Shown here: positions 49,592 to 59,074 of the stretch, piece after piece
How positions within the stretch are numbered: position 1 is the first letter of the stretch
Layout: each line of letters starts with the position of its first letter
Assembly (NCBI GenBank): GCA_030150045.1
Contig: JASLGM010000028.1
Span: forward strand, 1 to 64,000
Direction of reading: 5' to 3'
Source of the DNA: Taishania sp.
Lineage (GTDB): Bacteria; Bacteroidota; Bacteroidia; Flavobacteriales_D; Crocinitomicaceae
Length of the DNA stretch: 64,000 nucleotides
The notes under the pieces: generated by a model
Seen by the model: the letters and a program-made list of their open reading frames with translations, nothing else
Told to the model about the DNA's origin: nothing
The model's database searches: none
Translations under genes and position numbers: made by a program

Positions 49592-50326
49592 ATGAGATTA
49601 TTTTTCGGAATACTGTTATCTATCCCTTTTTATGTATGCTTTAGTTTGTGGTTGTTGATTTTTCATCCCATTCAAGTAATCAGCTATAAATTGTTTGGAT
49701 ATAAAGCACATAAGAAAAGTGTTGAAATACTTAATTTTTTTCTGACCTATAATTCGCTGTTACTTGGGAATATCCCCGTTTTCAAAAATAAATTTCAGTT
49801 GCCAACCAACCGACCTATCGTTTTTGTATCCAATCACCAAAGTGCATACGATATTCCAGGTTTGATTTTCTTTTTACGTAAACACCACGGAAAATTCATT
49901 TCTAAAATAGAATTGGCAAAGTCAAATATTCCTTCTATCGCCTTCAATCTTCGACATGGAGGAGGTGCAAATATTGACAGAAAAGATACTGTACAATCCA
50001 AACAAGCAATCTTGGATCTTGCTCATCGCATGAAAACCAATAATTGGTCGGCTTTTATTTTTCCTGAAGGCACTCGAACCAAAACGGGTTTCATGAAGGA
50101 GTTTCATGTCGGCGGTATTGCAACCATGTTTTCTGTAATTCCTGACGTGCTTATTGTGCCAGTTGCAGTGAACGGTTCTTACGAAATGACAAAAAAAGGT
50201 ATGTTTCCTTTGATGCCATTTAACAAATTGAGCTGGGAAGTACTTGAGCCCATCGAAACTTTAGGACGCGATATTGTAGAAGTCATTAAAGAAGCTGAAC
50301 AATCAATTCGACAAAAAGTTAAATAA
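49592..50326 (+). CDS. plsC: 1-acyl-sn-glycerol-3-phosphate acyltransferase
   Basis: A 244-aa membrane-bound acyltransferase that makes phosphatidic acid from lysophosphatidic acid. A hydrophobic N-terminal anchor (FFGILLSIPFYVCFSLWLLIF) is followed by the HX4D catalytic motif (His82, Asp87 in NHQSAYD), the GGGANIDRKD block and the substrate-binding FPEGTRTKTG (157-166). The set of motifs is complete. Related lysophospholipid acyltransferases are possible alternatives. The 3' end overlaps the convergent FAD oxidase gene by 8 bases. Confidence 0.9.
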   Translation: MRLFFGILLSIPFYVCFSLWLLIFHPIQVISYKLFGYKAHKKSVEILNFFLTYNSLLLGNIPVFKNKFQLPTNRPIVFVSNHQSAYDIPGLIFFLRKHHGKFISKIELAKSNIPSIAFNLRHGGGANIDRKDTVQSKQAILDLAHRMKTNNWSAFIFPEGTRTKTGFMKEFHVGGIATMFSVIPDVLIVPVAVNGSYEMTKKGMFPLMPFNKLSWEVLEPIETLGRDIVEVIKEAEQSIRQKVK

Positions 50327-51698
50327 TCTTCCCTGGATTTAATATGTTATTCGGGTCGAAAAGACCTTTGATGGAACGCATTAGTTCCAAATGAATCGGT
50401 TGAAAAGCAATGTCCATATATGGTTTTTGTACCAACCCAATGCCGTGCTCACCCGAAAGTGTTCCTCCTTTTTGTACCACATACGAAAATAGTTCACGAA
50501 TAGCAATTGGTAAATCCTGCTCCCATTGTTGGTCAGAAAGTTGATCCTTCAAAATGTTCACATGCAAATTCCCATCGCCTGCGTGACCGTAACAAATGCT
50601 TCTAAAACCATAGGTTTTCTCTAAAGCCTTCACCTTTTTCAGTAGGCCAGGTAATTCAAAACGGGGTACAACAGTATCTTCTTCTTTGTATATGGAAACT
50701 GATTTAACTGCCTCGCCAATTCGACGACGAAGCATCCAAAACTGTTCCTTTTGGGCTTGATTTTCACCAAAAAGTATTTCTCCAGTTTCAAAAGATTCAA
50801 GTAGGTTCATGATGCGTTCGCAATCTTGGAACAGTAATTCTTGATCAAAACCGTCTACCTCGATCAATAGAAAAGCTTCAGCATTTTCTTCCAAATGAAT
50901 GTTGTAATTATCCGAAAACTGTTGTGACAATTCCAGTGCCGAACGCTCCATAAATTCCATACAGCTTGGAATGATGCCGTTTTTATAAATATGTGCTACC
51001 ACTCGGCCTGCTTCTTCAGCACTTTTGAAAGGAACGAAAAGAAGCAAATCTTGTGTAGGGTGGGGCAATAATTTCAATACAATTTTTGTCACTACGCCCA
51101 ACGTTCCTTCAGACCCAACTATCAGTTGTGTTAGGTTGTATCCCGTTGCATTTTTCAAGGTATTTGCTCCCGTCCAAATAATCTCTCCATTCGGTAAAAC
51201 GACTTCTAAATTCAAAACGTATTGCGCTGTAACGCCATATTTTACAGCCTTTGGTCCGCCCGAATTTTCCGCCACATTTCCTCCAATGAAACAGCTGCCT
51301 TTACTCGCCGGATCTGGTGGGTAAAAGAGACCTTTTTGTTTCACAGCTTCCTGCAATTCATGTGTAATCACACCCGGTTCAGTGGTTATCTGATGATTTT
51401 CTTCATCAATTTCAATAATGGCATTCATTTTTTCCATCGACATAGCTACACCACCAACAGTTGGAATTGCACCGCCACTTAGCCCCGTTCTTGCACCAAT
51501 TGGTGTTACCGGTATTTTTTGTTCATTACAAAAACGCAAAACGGTTGCCACTTCCGCAGTCGTTTTAGGGAAAACCACCACCGCTGGCAATTGAGAAATC
51601 CCTTCGGTGTGATCATGTGAATAGGCAAACAAACTTTCCCCATCCGTCTTGCAACGATCCCCAAACTGATCTACAAAAAATTGAATTACCTTTTCCAT
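50319..51698 (-). CDS. FAD-binding oxidase (glycolate oxidase GlcD / D-lactate dehydrogenase type)
   Basis: A 459-aa flavoenzyme of the vanillyl-alcohol-oxidase fold, which oxidises 2-hydroxy acids. FAD-binding part: VVFPKTTAEVATVLRFC, PIGARTGLSGGAIP, CFIGGNVAENSGGPKAVKYG and VGSEGTLGVVTK. C-terminal cap with CYGHAGDGNLHVNI and GTLSGEHGIGLVQKPY. I chose Met 51698 over 51725 since it gives the usual family start. It could be GlcD-like or a D-lactate dehydrogenase; without GlcE/GlcF partners the substrate is open. Confidence 0.9.
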   Translation of the reverse strand: MEKVIQFFVDQFGDRCKTDGESLFAYSHDHTEGISQLPAVVVFPKTTAEVATVLRFCNEQKIPVTPIGARTGLSGGAIPTVGGVAMSMEKMNAIIEIDEENHQITTEPGVITHELQEAVKQKGLFYPPDPASKGSCFIGGNVAENSGGPKAVKYGVTAQYVLNLEVVLPNGEIIWTGANTLKNATGYNLTQLIVGSEGTLGVVTKIVLKLLPHPTQDLLLFVPFKSAEEAGRVVAHIYKNGIIPSCMEFMERSALELSQQFSDNYNIHLEENAEAFLLIEVDGFDQELLFQDCERIMNLLESFETGEILFGENQAQKEQFWMLRRRIGEAVKSVSIYKEEDTVVPRFELPGLLKKVKALEKTYGFRSICYGHAGDGNLHVNILKDQLSDQQWEQDLPIAIRELFSYVVQKGGTLSGEHGIGLVQKPYMDIAFQPIHLELMRSIKGLFDPNNILNPGKII

Positions 51699-51780
51699 AG
51701 AAGTAAAAGTATAAAACATTGCCAAAGACGCCTTCTTGTCAGTTAAAAATCTTTAAAAATTAGGTTGAAACATGTTTTTT

Positions 51781-51927
51781 GGCTGCCTTTATCGGTCTAC
51801 TCGCTTTAGTAAATGCGCAAAATACGGTTCACTAGCTGTTGACCACGCGCTTCCTTTGGTCGCAGTGGTCAACTAGCGTTCACACGCTTTTCGCTTTATT
51901 TAGCTAACGCGTTTCGCCCGGGCAGAG
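51781..51927 (+). repeat. Element A, copy 7 (subfamily I)
   Basis: Begins GGCTGCC and ends CCCGGGCAG: here CTGCC pairs with GGCAG, a compensated version of CAGCC/GGCTG in other copies. The central hairpin is TTGACCAC (51839-51846) with GTGGTCAA (51865-51872) around GCGCTTCCTTTGGTCGCA. Element B copy 5 follows. It lies between divergent genes. Confidence 0.8.
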
Positions 51928-51975
51928 GGTTCTTATTTTCAAATTAACAGTGCATTTAAAGTGAAGCTACGATTT

Positions 51976-52088
51976 CGCGTTAAGGATAGAAGTGGTTAGC
52001 GCTGCCGGACAAGCATTGCCGGCAGACTAAAAACGGATAGCCTGACCCCTTTTCCCCAAAATCTTCTTGGGGAAAAGGGGAAACGCCC
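51976..52088 (+). repeat. Element B, copy 5 (Flavo-1-like)
   Basis: GCGTTAAGGATAGAAGTGG, a TGCCGG/CCGGCA hairpin, ACGGATAGCCTGACC, a long CCCCTTTTCCCCAA/TTGGGGAAAAGGGG hairpin, then AAACGCCC. Closing GCGTT/AACGC is kept. Confidence 0.8.
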
Positions 52089-52187
52089 AAAAGAAAAAAG
52101 ACACTTTCTAAAAATAAAAATGTGAGAAAAAAATGTAGATTATCGATGGGAAAGGTTCAAAAACAAGCCCATTCACAAGATTAATTT

Positions 52188-52195
52188 TAAATTTG
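52188..52195 (+). promoter_or_regulatory. -7 box of the thiolase gene
   Basis: TAAATTTG, 91 bases before the ATG at 52287. Confidence 0.4.
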
Positions 52196-52286
52196 TGTAA
52201 AGAAAGATAGTTATATTATCTTACATTTAGAGTTCGATTACAATTACTTTTCTCGCCCTTTGGTCGGGGATTACTTTTAAATAAAT

Positions 52287-53492
52287 ATGAAAGACGTTTT
52301 TATTATAGATGGTGTTCGCACTGCGATTGGGAATTTTGCTGGAACTTTGGCTACTGTTCGTCCAGATGATATGGCTGCTCACGTAATCAGAGAGTTGATG
52401 GATAGGCATAAAAATGTGGATCCAATGCTTGTTGAAGATGTGATTTTTGGGTGTGCAAATCAGGCGGGAGAAGACAATAGAAACATTGCTCGCATGGCAG
52501 GATTGTTGGCGGGACTTCCGTACCAAGTAGCTGGGGAAACTGTAAATCGACTTTGTGCATCAGGAATGGCGGCTGTAAATAATGCAGCCAGAGCGATTAA
52601 GGATGGAGCTGGTGATATGTATATTGCTGGTGGAGTGGAGAATATGACGAGAGGGCCTTGGGTGATTTCTAAAGCGAGTTCACCTTTTGGTAGAGATGCG
52701 GAAATGCATGACACCTCTTTTGGGTGGAGGTTTATCAATCCGAAGATGAAGGAAATGTATGGCGTTGATCCAATGGGGGGAACAGCAGAAAACTTGGTTG
52801 ACTTATACGGTATTGAGCGCGAAGCCCAAGATCAGTTTGCAGCATGGTCGCAACAAAAAGCTTATGCAGCTCAACAAAATGGTATTTTAGCTCAAGAGAT
52901 TGTTCCTTTATCTATTCCAAAACGAAAGGGAGATGCTATATTATTTGATAAAGACGAATTCATTCGCCCAGGTACAACAATGGAGTCATTGGCCTCTTTA
53001 CGTCCAGCCTTTAAAAAGGAGGGAAGTGTAACCGCAGGAAATGCTTCTGGATTAAATGATGGTGCTGCGGCAATGCTAATTGCTTCGGAAGATGCAGTGA
53101 AAACAAATAACTTAAAGCCATTAGCAAGAATTGTTGGTGCTGCGGTAGCAGGTGTGGAACCTCGCATTATGGGGATTGGACCTGTTTATGCTTCTGAGAA
53201 AGTGTTGCAACGTGCTGGCTTAACTTTGGCAGATATGGACGTTTTGGAATTGAATGAAGCGTTTGCTGCACAAGTTTTAGCATGTACACGTAAAATGGGA
53301 TTAGCAGACAATGATCCGAGAATCAATCCAAATGGAGGAGCAATTGCTTTAGGGCATCCACTTGGAATGTCTGGAACTAGAATATTATTAGCTGCGGCGA
53401 ATGAGTTGCAACGAACAAATAAAAGATATGCTTTGGTAACGATGTGTATTGGCGTTGGTCAAGGATATGCTACCATCATTGAGCGCATCTAA
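52287..53492 (+). CDS. Thiolase (acetyl-CoA acyltransferase, 3-oxoadipyl-CoA thiolase-like)
   Basis: A 401-aa degradative thiolase, cleaving a 3-ketoacyl-CoA with CoA. Nucleophile Cys90 in NRLCASGM; His357 in GHPLGMSG; second active-site Cys387 in CIGVGQG. The wording DVFIIDGVRTAIGNFAGTLA and VEDVIFGCANQAGEDNRNIARMA is closest to what I remember of PcaF/PaaJ 3-oxoadipyl-CoA thiolases, but no aromatic-degradation genes are nearby, so a fatty-acid beta-oxidation role is equally possible. Confidence 0.93.
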   Translation: MKDVFIIDGVRTAIGNFAGTLATVRPDDMAAHVIRELMDRHKNVDPMLVEDVIFGCANQAGEDNRNIARMAGLLAGLPYQVAGETVNRLCASGMAAVNNAARAIKDGAGDMYIAGGVENMTRGPWVISKASSPFGRDAEMHDTSFGWRFINPKMKEMYGVDPMGGTAENLVDLYGIEREAQDQFAAWSQQKAYAAQQNGILAQEIVPLSIPKRKGDAILFDKDEFIRPGTTMESLASLRPAFKKEGSVTAGNASGLNDGAAAMLIASEDAVKTNNLKPLARIVGAAVAGVEPRIMGIGPVYASEKVLQRAGLTLADMDVLELNEAFAAQVLACTRKMGLADNDPRINPNGGAIALGHPLGMSGTRILLAAANELQRTNKRYALVTMCIGVGQGYATIIERI

Positions 53493-53527
53493 TCAAACAC
53501 AAATCTACACTACTAAATGAAAAGCTT

Positions 53528-55105
53528 ATGATCAAAAATACAGGAATTGCACTGCTGCTGATTATTGCAGTTTGGGGATGCCGTAAAAAAGTGGAGTGGG
53601 AGTCGAATTGGGTTCTCCCACTTTTTCATCATGAACTAAAGCTAGACAAATTGGAAAATGACTCCACGCTTGTTAAAGATGGAGGGTATTATTCCGTACA
53701 GCTAAGACGACAATTGATAGATCTGAATCTTTCCAATTTTGTGAGTATTCCAGATACGTTGATAGAATATGTAAAATACCTGCAACTAACCAACCTACAA
53801 GTACCACCCGGTTTTGAATTCATGAATACGGTGCAAGAGCATCGTCTTGAATTGCAAGATTTACAGTTAAAGAACATTTCTTTAGCAAGTGGAAGGATTG
53901 AATTTTCACTCGAGAATCCGATTGAAACTAGTATTCATATAAAGTTAATCTTGCCTGGAGTGGAGCGTAATGGCACGACTTTGGAACGTGATTATGTGAT
54001 TGGACCAAAGACAGCCAGTGGTAATGGAAAAATCAGTTCAACAATAGATTTAACGAATTTCCGCATGAACTTAAAAGGAATTGTGGGCAATGCGTTCAAT
54101 ATCTTGCAATCAAAAATCATTATTCGAACCAGTGAAGCTGGGGACCCTATTCTTGTCACCAATCAAGATGGTTTTGTGGTTAAGGCTAGGTTCAAGGATA
54201 TAAAGTTAAATTATGCCAAAGGGTATTTTGGGAATAAGACTTTCCGTGATATCCAAGATTTTGATTTTGACTTGATGCGTATTATTCAGTCAGGAACGGT
54301 TGATTTGCCAAGTACCCAAGTGAAATTTAATATAGAAAATGGAATTAAAGTAGATGTAGCAGCGAAGTTGGATGCTTTGGTTAGCACTGGAGCTGTGGCG
54401 AGTGTTCCTATGACGGGAAGTGTAATGGGGAATACCATTCACATTCAATCAGCGACGAATAGTGGTGGTTCACTTCAACCATATAGAAAAAGTATTGTGT
54501 TTAATTCATCCAATTCGAATGTGGAATCCTTTATTGCTAATTTAGGGTATAAATACAACATCAACTACGAGTTGAAAATCAATCCATTTGGTAATTTAAC
54601 AGGTGGCTGGAATGAGATTTTTGAAAATAAAGGAATCAAAGTTGGTTTAGAAGTAGATATGCCATTGGTAATTGGATTGAATCAGCTAGTTCTTCAAGAT
54701 ACAGTTCCTTTAAATGTAGAGATGACAAAGGACAAGACCCATGTTGAGGATGGAGAGTTAATCATTGCTTTTGAAAATGCTTATCCCATAAGCATAGGGT
54801 TGGTTCTAAAGTTTTTGGATGCAAATAATCAATTGATCGGAATAACAAATATGAATGACTTTATGCCTTCAAGCGTAACGGGGACATTGTTTAGTAACCA
54901 TCTTAGATATGCTAAAGGTGAATTGAAAATTCCAATGAAGAGTGAAATTGTACAACGCATTTCAGAAGTGAAAAAAATAGTGATTACCGCAAAGGTGAAC
55001 ACAACAGATAATCTTGATGGCAGTTATAACTCGGTTCAAATTCCTTACGGTGCTTTCTTGAGATTGAAAGCAAGAGCGAAATTTCAATTGAATACCAAAT
55101 TTTAA
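53528..55105 (+). CDS. Conserved lipoprotein, 525 aa
   Basis: A lipoprotein with signal IGIALLLIIAVWGC-type sequence and the lipobox Cys at about residue 18. The 500-residue mature part is rich in beta strands and repeats a pattern of paired strand blocks (LQLTNLQVPPGFEF; LQDLQLKNISLASGRIEFSLENPI; VKARFKDIKLNYAKGYFG). This suggests several LEA/WHy-like or Ig-like domains in series. I do not know the family. It is followed after 4 bases by a barrel-protein gene and then a T9SS protein, and the three form one unit. Confidence 0.8.
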   Translation: MIKNTGIALLLIIAVWGCRKKVEWESNWVLPLFHHELKLDKLENDSTLVKDGGYYSVQLRRQLIDLNLSNFVSIPDTLIEYVKYLQLTNLQVPPGFEFMNTVQEHRLELQDLQLKNISLASGRIEFSLENPIETSIHIKLILPGVERNGTTLERDYVIGPKTASGNGKISSTIDLTNFRMNLKGIVGNAFNILQSKIIIRTSEAGDPILVTNQDGFVVKARFKDIKLNYAKGYFGNKTFRDIQDFDFDLMRIIQSGTVDLPSTQVKFNIENGIKVDVAAKLDALVSTGAVASVPMTGSVMGNTIHIQSATNSGGSLQPYRKSIVFNSSNSNVESFIANLGYKYNINYELKINPFGNLTGGWNEIFENKGIKVGLEVDMPLVIGLNQLVLQDTVPLNVEMTKDKTHVEDGELIIAFENAYPISIGLVLKFLDANNQLIGITNMNDFMPSSVTGTLFSNHLRYAKGELKIPMKSEIVQRISEVKKIVITAKVNTTDNLDGSYNSVQIPYGAFLRLKARAKFQLNTKF

Positions 55106-55109
55106 GTAA

Positions 55110-56342
55110 ATGAAGATTTTTCTACTACTCCTTCTTCTTGGTGTTTCTATCAGCACCATGTCATTTTCCCAAACGTTAAATACTTTAGCATTTGATACCG
55201 TTTCCAGAAAATGGGCAGTTGATTTAGATGTCAGTATAGAAGTGACAGCCCAAAAGATTAGCAATCGTTTCTTTTTCCCTGTAATGATGGGAGGAAAGAT
55301 TTCCAATACGATCATGAATAAATTGGTTCAAAGACAGAACGATTTGAATCGTTTAGGAATGTATACAGAACCAGAAATTGCGGTTAGTTTATTTGATGTC
55401 AAACCATTTAAAAGTAAACCATGGGGACTCAAGTTTCAAGTAGGCGCTTTGTACACAGCTTCTGCTCGTTATTCAGGTAATTTTCTTTCTATGGCATTAA
55501 TTGGAAATGAATCCTTCTTAGGCAAAACGATTGGGATGAGTAATCAGACTTTTCAGTTTTTCGGTGGACACAAATTAGGATTTGGATTGGTTGATGAGAA
55601 AACTAAATCAAGCGTAATGATAAATGCTGTCGGAATTCACTCTTATTCAGGAGGTGGGATTTCACAGGGAGAATTGAGTTTTTCAGAAGATGGAGATCTA
55701 CGCGCTCAATTAGATGGGCGTTTTCAAAATGCGCATTCTGCTGCTTTCTATAAAGGAGCAGGTTTTAGTATTGATGCTACCTTTAATTTGAAATTAGGAA
55801 AGGCAGAGAAGGAAATGTATTTTCAGTTTGCTATCAAAAATCTTGGCGTAGGATTCCTGAACAATCGCATGCATAAATATCAAGTGGATTCTCTGTATCA
55901 TTATAATGGTTTTACTTATGAAGGGATTCAAGAATTAGGGGATAAATTTAGTGATGCAGAACAATTGATGAAAGAGTTAGGAGTAGAAAAACGAGAGGGA
56001 GGAAAAGCAGTTCTTTTACCGATGCAAATTCATATCGGTAAACTCATTAATGAATCATTGACCAAAAGATGGCAATTCGGTTACGGCGTTCGTGTCTATG
56101 TGCAACAAGGAGCCATTCCGTTAATCTATGGTGTTGCCCAGTGGCGAGCGAATCAATGGTTACGTGTTGGTGGGGGAATTCACTATGGTGGATATGGTGG
56201 CTGGAGAGGAAACTTATATGTACAAGGTATATGGGAACAATTCGTTGTAGGATTGAACATCAATAATGCGGTAGGATTAACTCCTTTTGGAAATGGAATT
56301 AGCGGAGGTTTAACAATGGGTTATCGAATGAATAAAAACTAA
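55110..56342 (+). CDS. Outer-membrane beta-barrel protein, 410 aa
   Basis: An exported protein with signal peptide IFLLLLLLGVSISTMSFSQ and about 14 amphipathic strands (WGLKFQVGALYTASARY; AAFYKGAGFSIDATFNLKLG; WLRVGGGIHYGGYGGWRGNLYVQGI), ending ISGGLTMGYRMNKN. It resembles DUF5723-type or PorV/FadL-like medium barrels but I see no diagnostic motif. It lies between the lipoprotein gene and a T9SS cargo gene with gaps of 4 and 3 bases, so its role is probably linked to both. Confidence 0.75.
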   Translation: MKIFLLLLLLGVSISTMSFSQTLNTLAFDTVSRKWAVDLDVSIEVTAQKISNRFFFPVMMGGKISNTIMNKLVQRQNDLNRLGMYTEPEIAVSLFDVKPFKSKPWGLKFQVGALYTASARYSGNFLSMALIGNESFLGKTIGMSNQTFQFFGGHKLGFGLVDEKTKSSVMINAVGIHSYSGGGISQGELSFSEDGDLRAQLDGRFQNAHSAAFYKGAGFSIDATFNLKLGKAEKEMYFQFAIKNLGVGFLNNRMHKYQVDSLYHYNGFTYEGIQELGDKFSDAEQLMKELGVEKREGGKAVLLPMQIHIGKLINESLTKRWQFGYGVRVYVQQGAIPLIYGVAQWRANQWLRVGGGIHYGGYGGWRGNLYVQGIWEQFVVGLNINNAVGLTPFGNGISGGLTMGYRMNKN

Positions 56343-56345
56343 ATT

Positions 56346-57794
56346 ATGCGTTGGATCAATATCTTTTTGACATTAATTGTAGCAACTCCTGTTTTTGCGC
56401 AAGACTTCTATAAACAGTTCTCTAGTCAAGGTTACGACTATGGTAATGGAATTGCTGAAACTGCAGATAATCACTTCTTGGTAACTGGTAGCTCATCTAG
56501 TTTTGCTGATGCTCCGGCTCAGATGTTTGTGATGAAATTGAAAAGTAATGGAGATAAGTTGTGGTCTCGAAATTTCGGCGCAGATGAAGCTGATGGAGGG
56601 GTACGTATTCGTATGACTTCTGATGATGGATACTATGTTGGCGGATATACCCAAACTACAGATGGTAATAGTTTTGATATTGCAGTTTGGAAATTCGACA
56701 ATACGGATGGGCTTCTTTGGATGAAGACCTACGGTACAAGTGCTTTTGATCAACTTATTGACATGCTGGTTACCCCATCAGATGAATTGATTATTCTTGG
56801 TGAAACATGGGATTCAGTAGATGGAAATGCGGATATTCTTGTAATAAAAACGGATGAAGACGGTTCAGAGATCTGGAGACAACAGTACGGTGGGCGAGGT
56901 GTTAATAAAGGAACAAGTATAAAGCCTTATGGACCGAATCAATATGTAATGTGTGGCGTTTGGCATGATGAGGTAACAGGTAAAGACAATGGATTTACGA
57001 TGAAAATCAATTCTTTCATTGGATTGTCTTCTGATTTTTGGATGTATAATCCTGCCCAATCAGCTAAATTTAATGATATCCATGTTGGAACCACCTTAGA
57101 TTATTATGTAGTTGGAGAATATCAAACGGTAGATGAGGTTACAGGAGCGACATGGTGTAAGATAAATGGTACAACAGGTGCAATTATCAATGAAGATTTG
57201 AACGCTTCAAACATGAGGTCAAAAGGGGTAGGTGTAACTGCGAGAGGAAATGATTTTTGTGTAGCGGGTATTCACTTTGGGGATTATAGTCATGGATTAC
57301 AAGATTTAGACCTATATCTTGCTGTAGATCCTTTTTTCTGGGTATCAGGTTTAGCAGGTATTAATCACTTATCTAATCAGGAGTTTGGACAATTGATTTC
57401 TATTTCAAACGATGAAGTACTTTTGGTTGGAACAAATGATGATTGGGGATTAAGTGGAACAACAATTTTCGTCCTTAAGAAAAGTGCAACAACCGGATTC
57501 TTTCAGCCAACAAACTTTGGAACTTGGGGACCTTTAGTAGCCGTTGATAAAACATTAGGGATAGATGGAGTCAGTATTTATCCGAATCCAATGGAAACCA
57601 CTTTGAATGTAAAAGTTCCACAAGGAAATTACGAATTAAGCATTGTTACTATCGAAGGGAAGATACTTAAGGAAATACAAATTTCAGGAGAACAAAAGAT
57701 AGATGGTTCATTTCTGCCAGCTGGAAACTATTTAATTGAAATAAAAGATGTTGAAACCGGCAGAAAAAGTATACTTAAAGGAGTGAAGCTGTAA
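56346..57794 (+). CDS. T9SS cargo protein with propeller-like repeats
   Basis: A 482-aa secreted protein. Signal peptide NIFLTLIVATPVFAQ; a repeated pattern of about 45-50 residues (GYDYGNGIAETADNHFLVTGSS; DGGVRIRMTSDDGYYVGGYTQTTDG; FDQLIDMLVTPSDELIILGETWDS), typical of delta-60-like bacterial beta-propellers, to about residue 390; then a sorting domain (IYPNPMETTLNVKVPQGNYEL, ending ILKGVKL). It is the last gene of the trio and ends directly against the convergent kdsC-like gene. Ligand unknown. Confidence 0.85.
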   Translation: MRWINIFLTLIVATPVFAQDFYKQFSSQGYDYGNGIAETADNHFLVTGSSSSFADAPAQMFVMKLKSNGDKLWSRNFGADEADGGVRIRMTSDDGYYVGGYTQTTDGNSFDIAVWKFDNTDGLLWMKTYGTSAFDQLIDMLVTPSDELIILGETWDSVDGNADILVIKTDEDGSEIWRQQYGGRGVNKGTSIKPYGPNQYVMCGVWHDEVTGKDNGFTMKINSFIGLSSDFWMYNPAQSAKFNDIHVGTTLDYYVVGEYQTVDEVTGATWCKINGTTGAIINEDLNASNMRSKGVGVTARGNDFCVAGIHFGDYSHGLQDLDLYLAVDPFFWVSGLAGINHLSNQEFGQLISISNDEVLLVGTNDDWGLSGTTIFVLKKSATTGFFQPTNFGTWGPLVAVDKTLGIDGVSIYPNPMETTLNVKVPQGNYELSIVTIEGKILKEIQISGEQKIDGSFLPAGNYLIEIKDVETGRKSILKGVKL

Positions 57795-58313
57795 TTACCA
57801 AATTACAGCATCTTCCATAAACCATTTACCTTGTACACGCATTACTTGTTCAATCACATCTCTAACGGCTAATTTACCGCCATTAAAAGGAGATTGGTAA
57901 TGAGCAACACTCTTGATCTCTTGAACTGCATCTTGTGGACACGTAGCGCAACCGGCTACTTTCATTAGTGGGTAATCCGGTAGATCATCGCCCATAAATA
58001 GCACTTCCTCATCTTTGAATCCAAATTCTTCTTGATATGCTTTATATACTTTAAGCTTATCAGAAGATTTAATATGAATTCCAGTTACGTTGACTAATTC
58101 AAAAAAAGACTTCAATTCCAAGGAATGTGCTCCAGTAATGATGAACACTTTGTATCCCTTTTTTATTGCGTATTGTAAAGCATAAAAGTCTTTACTATCT
58201 ACGCTTCTAATAAAATCTCCTTGATAAATAGAAATTTTCCCATCTGTAAATACTCCATCAACATCAAAAATAAATGTGTTGATAGCGTTTAATCTTTCTT
58301 TGTACGAGATCAT
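57795..58313 (-). CDS. kdsC: KdsC-like HAD phosphatase (3-deoxy-D-manno-octulosonate 8-phosphate phosphatase)
   Basis: A 172-aa C0-type HAD phosphatase that removes the phosphate from KDO-8-P for lipid A core synthesis. Nucleophile Asp17 and Asp19 in FIFDVDGVFTDGKI; the Thr/Lys motifs IITGAHS and KSSDKLKVY; and LFMGDDLPDYPLMKVAG with the metal-binding Asp pair. No cap domain, as in KdsC. It overlaps the DUF2520 gene by four bases, and is third in the minus-strand run secA, DUF2520, kdsC. Confidence 0.88.
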   Translation of the reverse strand: MISYKERLNAINTFIFDVDGVFTDGKISIYQGDFIRSVDSKDFYALQYAIKKGYKVFIITGAHSLELKSFFELVNVTGIHIKSSDKLKVYKAYQEEFGFKDEEVLFMGDDLPDYPLMKVAGCATCPQDAVQEIKSVAHYQSPFNGGKLAVRDVIEQVMRVQGKWFMEDAVIW

Positions 58314-59065
58314 GAATGATATGTTTTTAATATACTTTTTGAAAGGATTTCATATATCTCTTTCTGATTAGTATCTAATAATGTTTTTTGGGAGGCAAGG
58401 GTGTTTAAATCTTTGCGACGTGCTGGACCTGTTTGGGCTTCGAAGGGAGAAAGAGACATGGCCTTTTGAATGGTTTCCTGAATTAATGGATATAGAATAT
58501 CGAAGTTCAAATCTTTTTTCTCAATAAAATCTTGCCCTAGGAACAAAAGGTGATTTGTAAAATTGTTCACGAAAACGGCAGCAACATGGTAAAGCTTACG
58601 TTGTTCAGAACTACAATATTGTACAGATCGACTTAATGACCAAGCCAAATCAAATAACAGTTTGGCAAAATCATCTTCTTTTGCTTCGATTAAAAATGGA
58701 ACTTCAAATAAATTGACATCTCTTTCTTTACTAAAACTTTGTAAAGGATAAAAAACACCAATTTCATGCGGTAGTTCTTTTTCTAAATCAGACAGGTTAA
58801 CGGTGCCAGAAGTGTAAGCGATGCGTTGTTGAAAAGGGAACTTAGCGATGACATCTTTAATATTGTCATCATTCACACATATCAACACCAAGTCTACTTC
58901 CTGATCAGGAACCTCTAAAAAGAAATCGGCCGAGACGTGTGTAGACAACGCTCGACCGATTAATTCATTTCGCCCTAAAATGTATGCAATTTGGTGGTTG
59001 CTATCCTTTAACCCTTGTGCAAGGTGAAAGGCTACATTTCCAGAGCCAACGATTGCTATTTTCAT
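58310..59065 (-). CDS. DUF2520 Rossmann-fold protein
   Basis: A 251-aa protein with an N-terminal NAD(P)-binding Rossmann fold (IAIVGSGNVAFHLAQGL, GxGxxA type) and a helical C-terminal DUF2520 domain (about 125-245, EQRKLYHVAAVFVNNFTNHLLFLGQ), similar in layout to ketopantoate or pyrroline-carboxylate reductases. A dehydrogenase is likely but no substrate is known. It starts 9 bases after the secA stop and overlaps kdsC by ATGA; the three genes are probably transcribed together. Confidence 0.88.
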   Translation of the reverse strand: MKIAIVGSGNVAFHLAQGLKDSNHQIAYILGRNELIGRALSTHVSADFFLEVPDQEVDLVLICVNDDNIKDVIAKFPFQQRIAYTSGTVNLSDLEKELPHEIGVFYPLQSFSKERDVNLFEVPFLIEAKEDDFAKLLFDLAWSLSRSVQYCSSEQRKLYHVAAVFVNNFTNHLLFLGQDFIEKKDLNFDILYPLIQETIQKAMSLSPFEAQTGPARRKDLNTLASQKTLLDTNQKEIYEILSKSILKTYHS

Positions 59066-59074
59066 GTTACGGGA

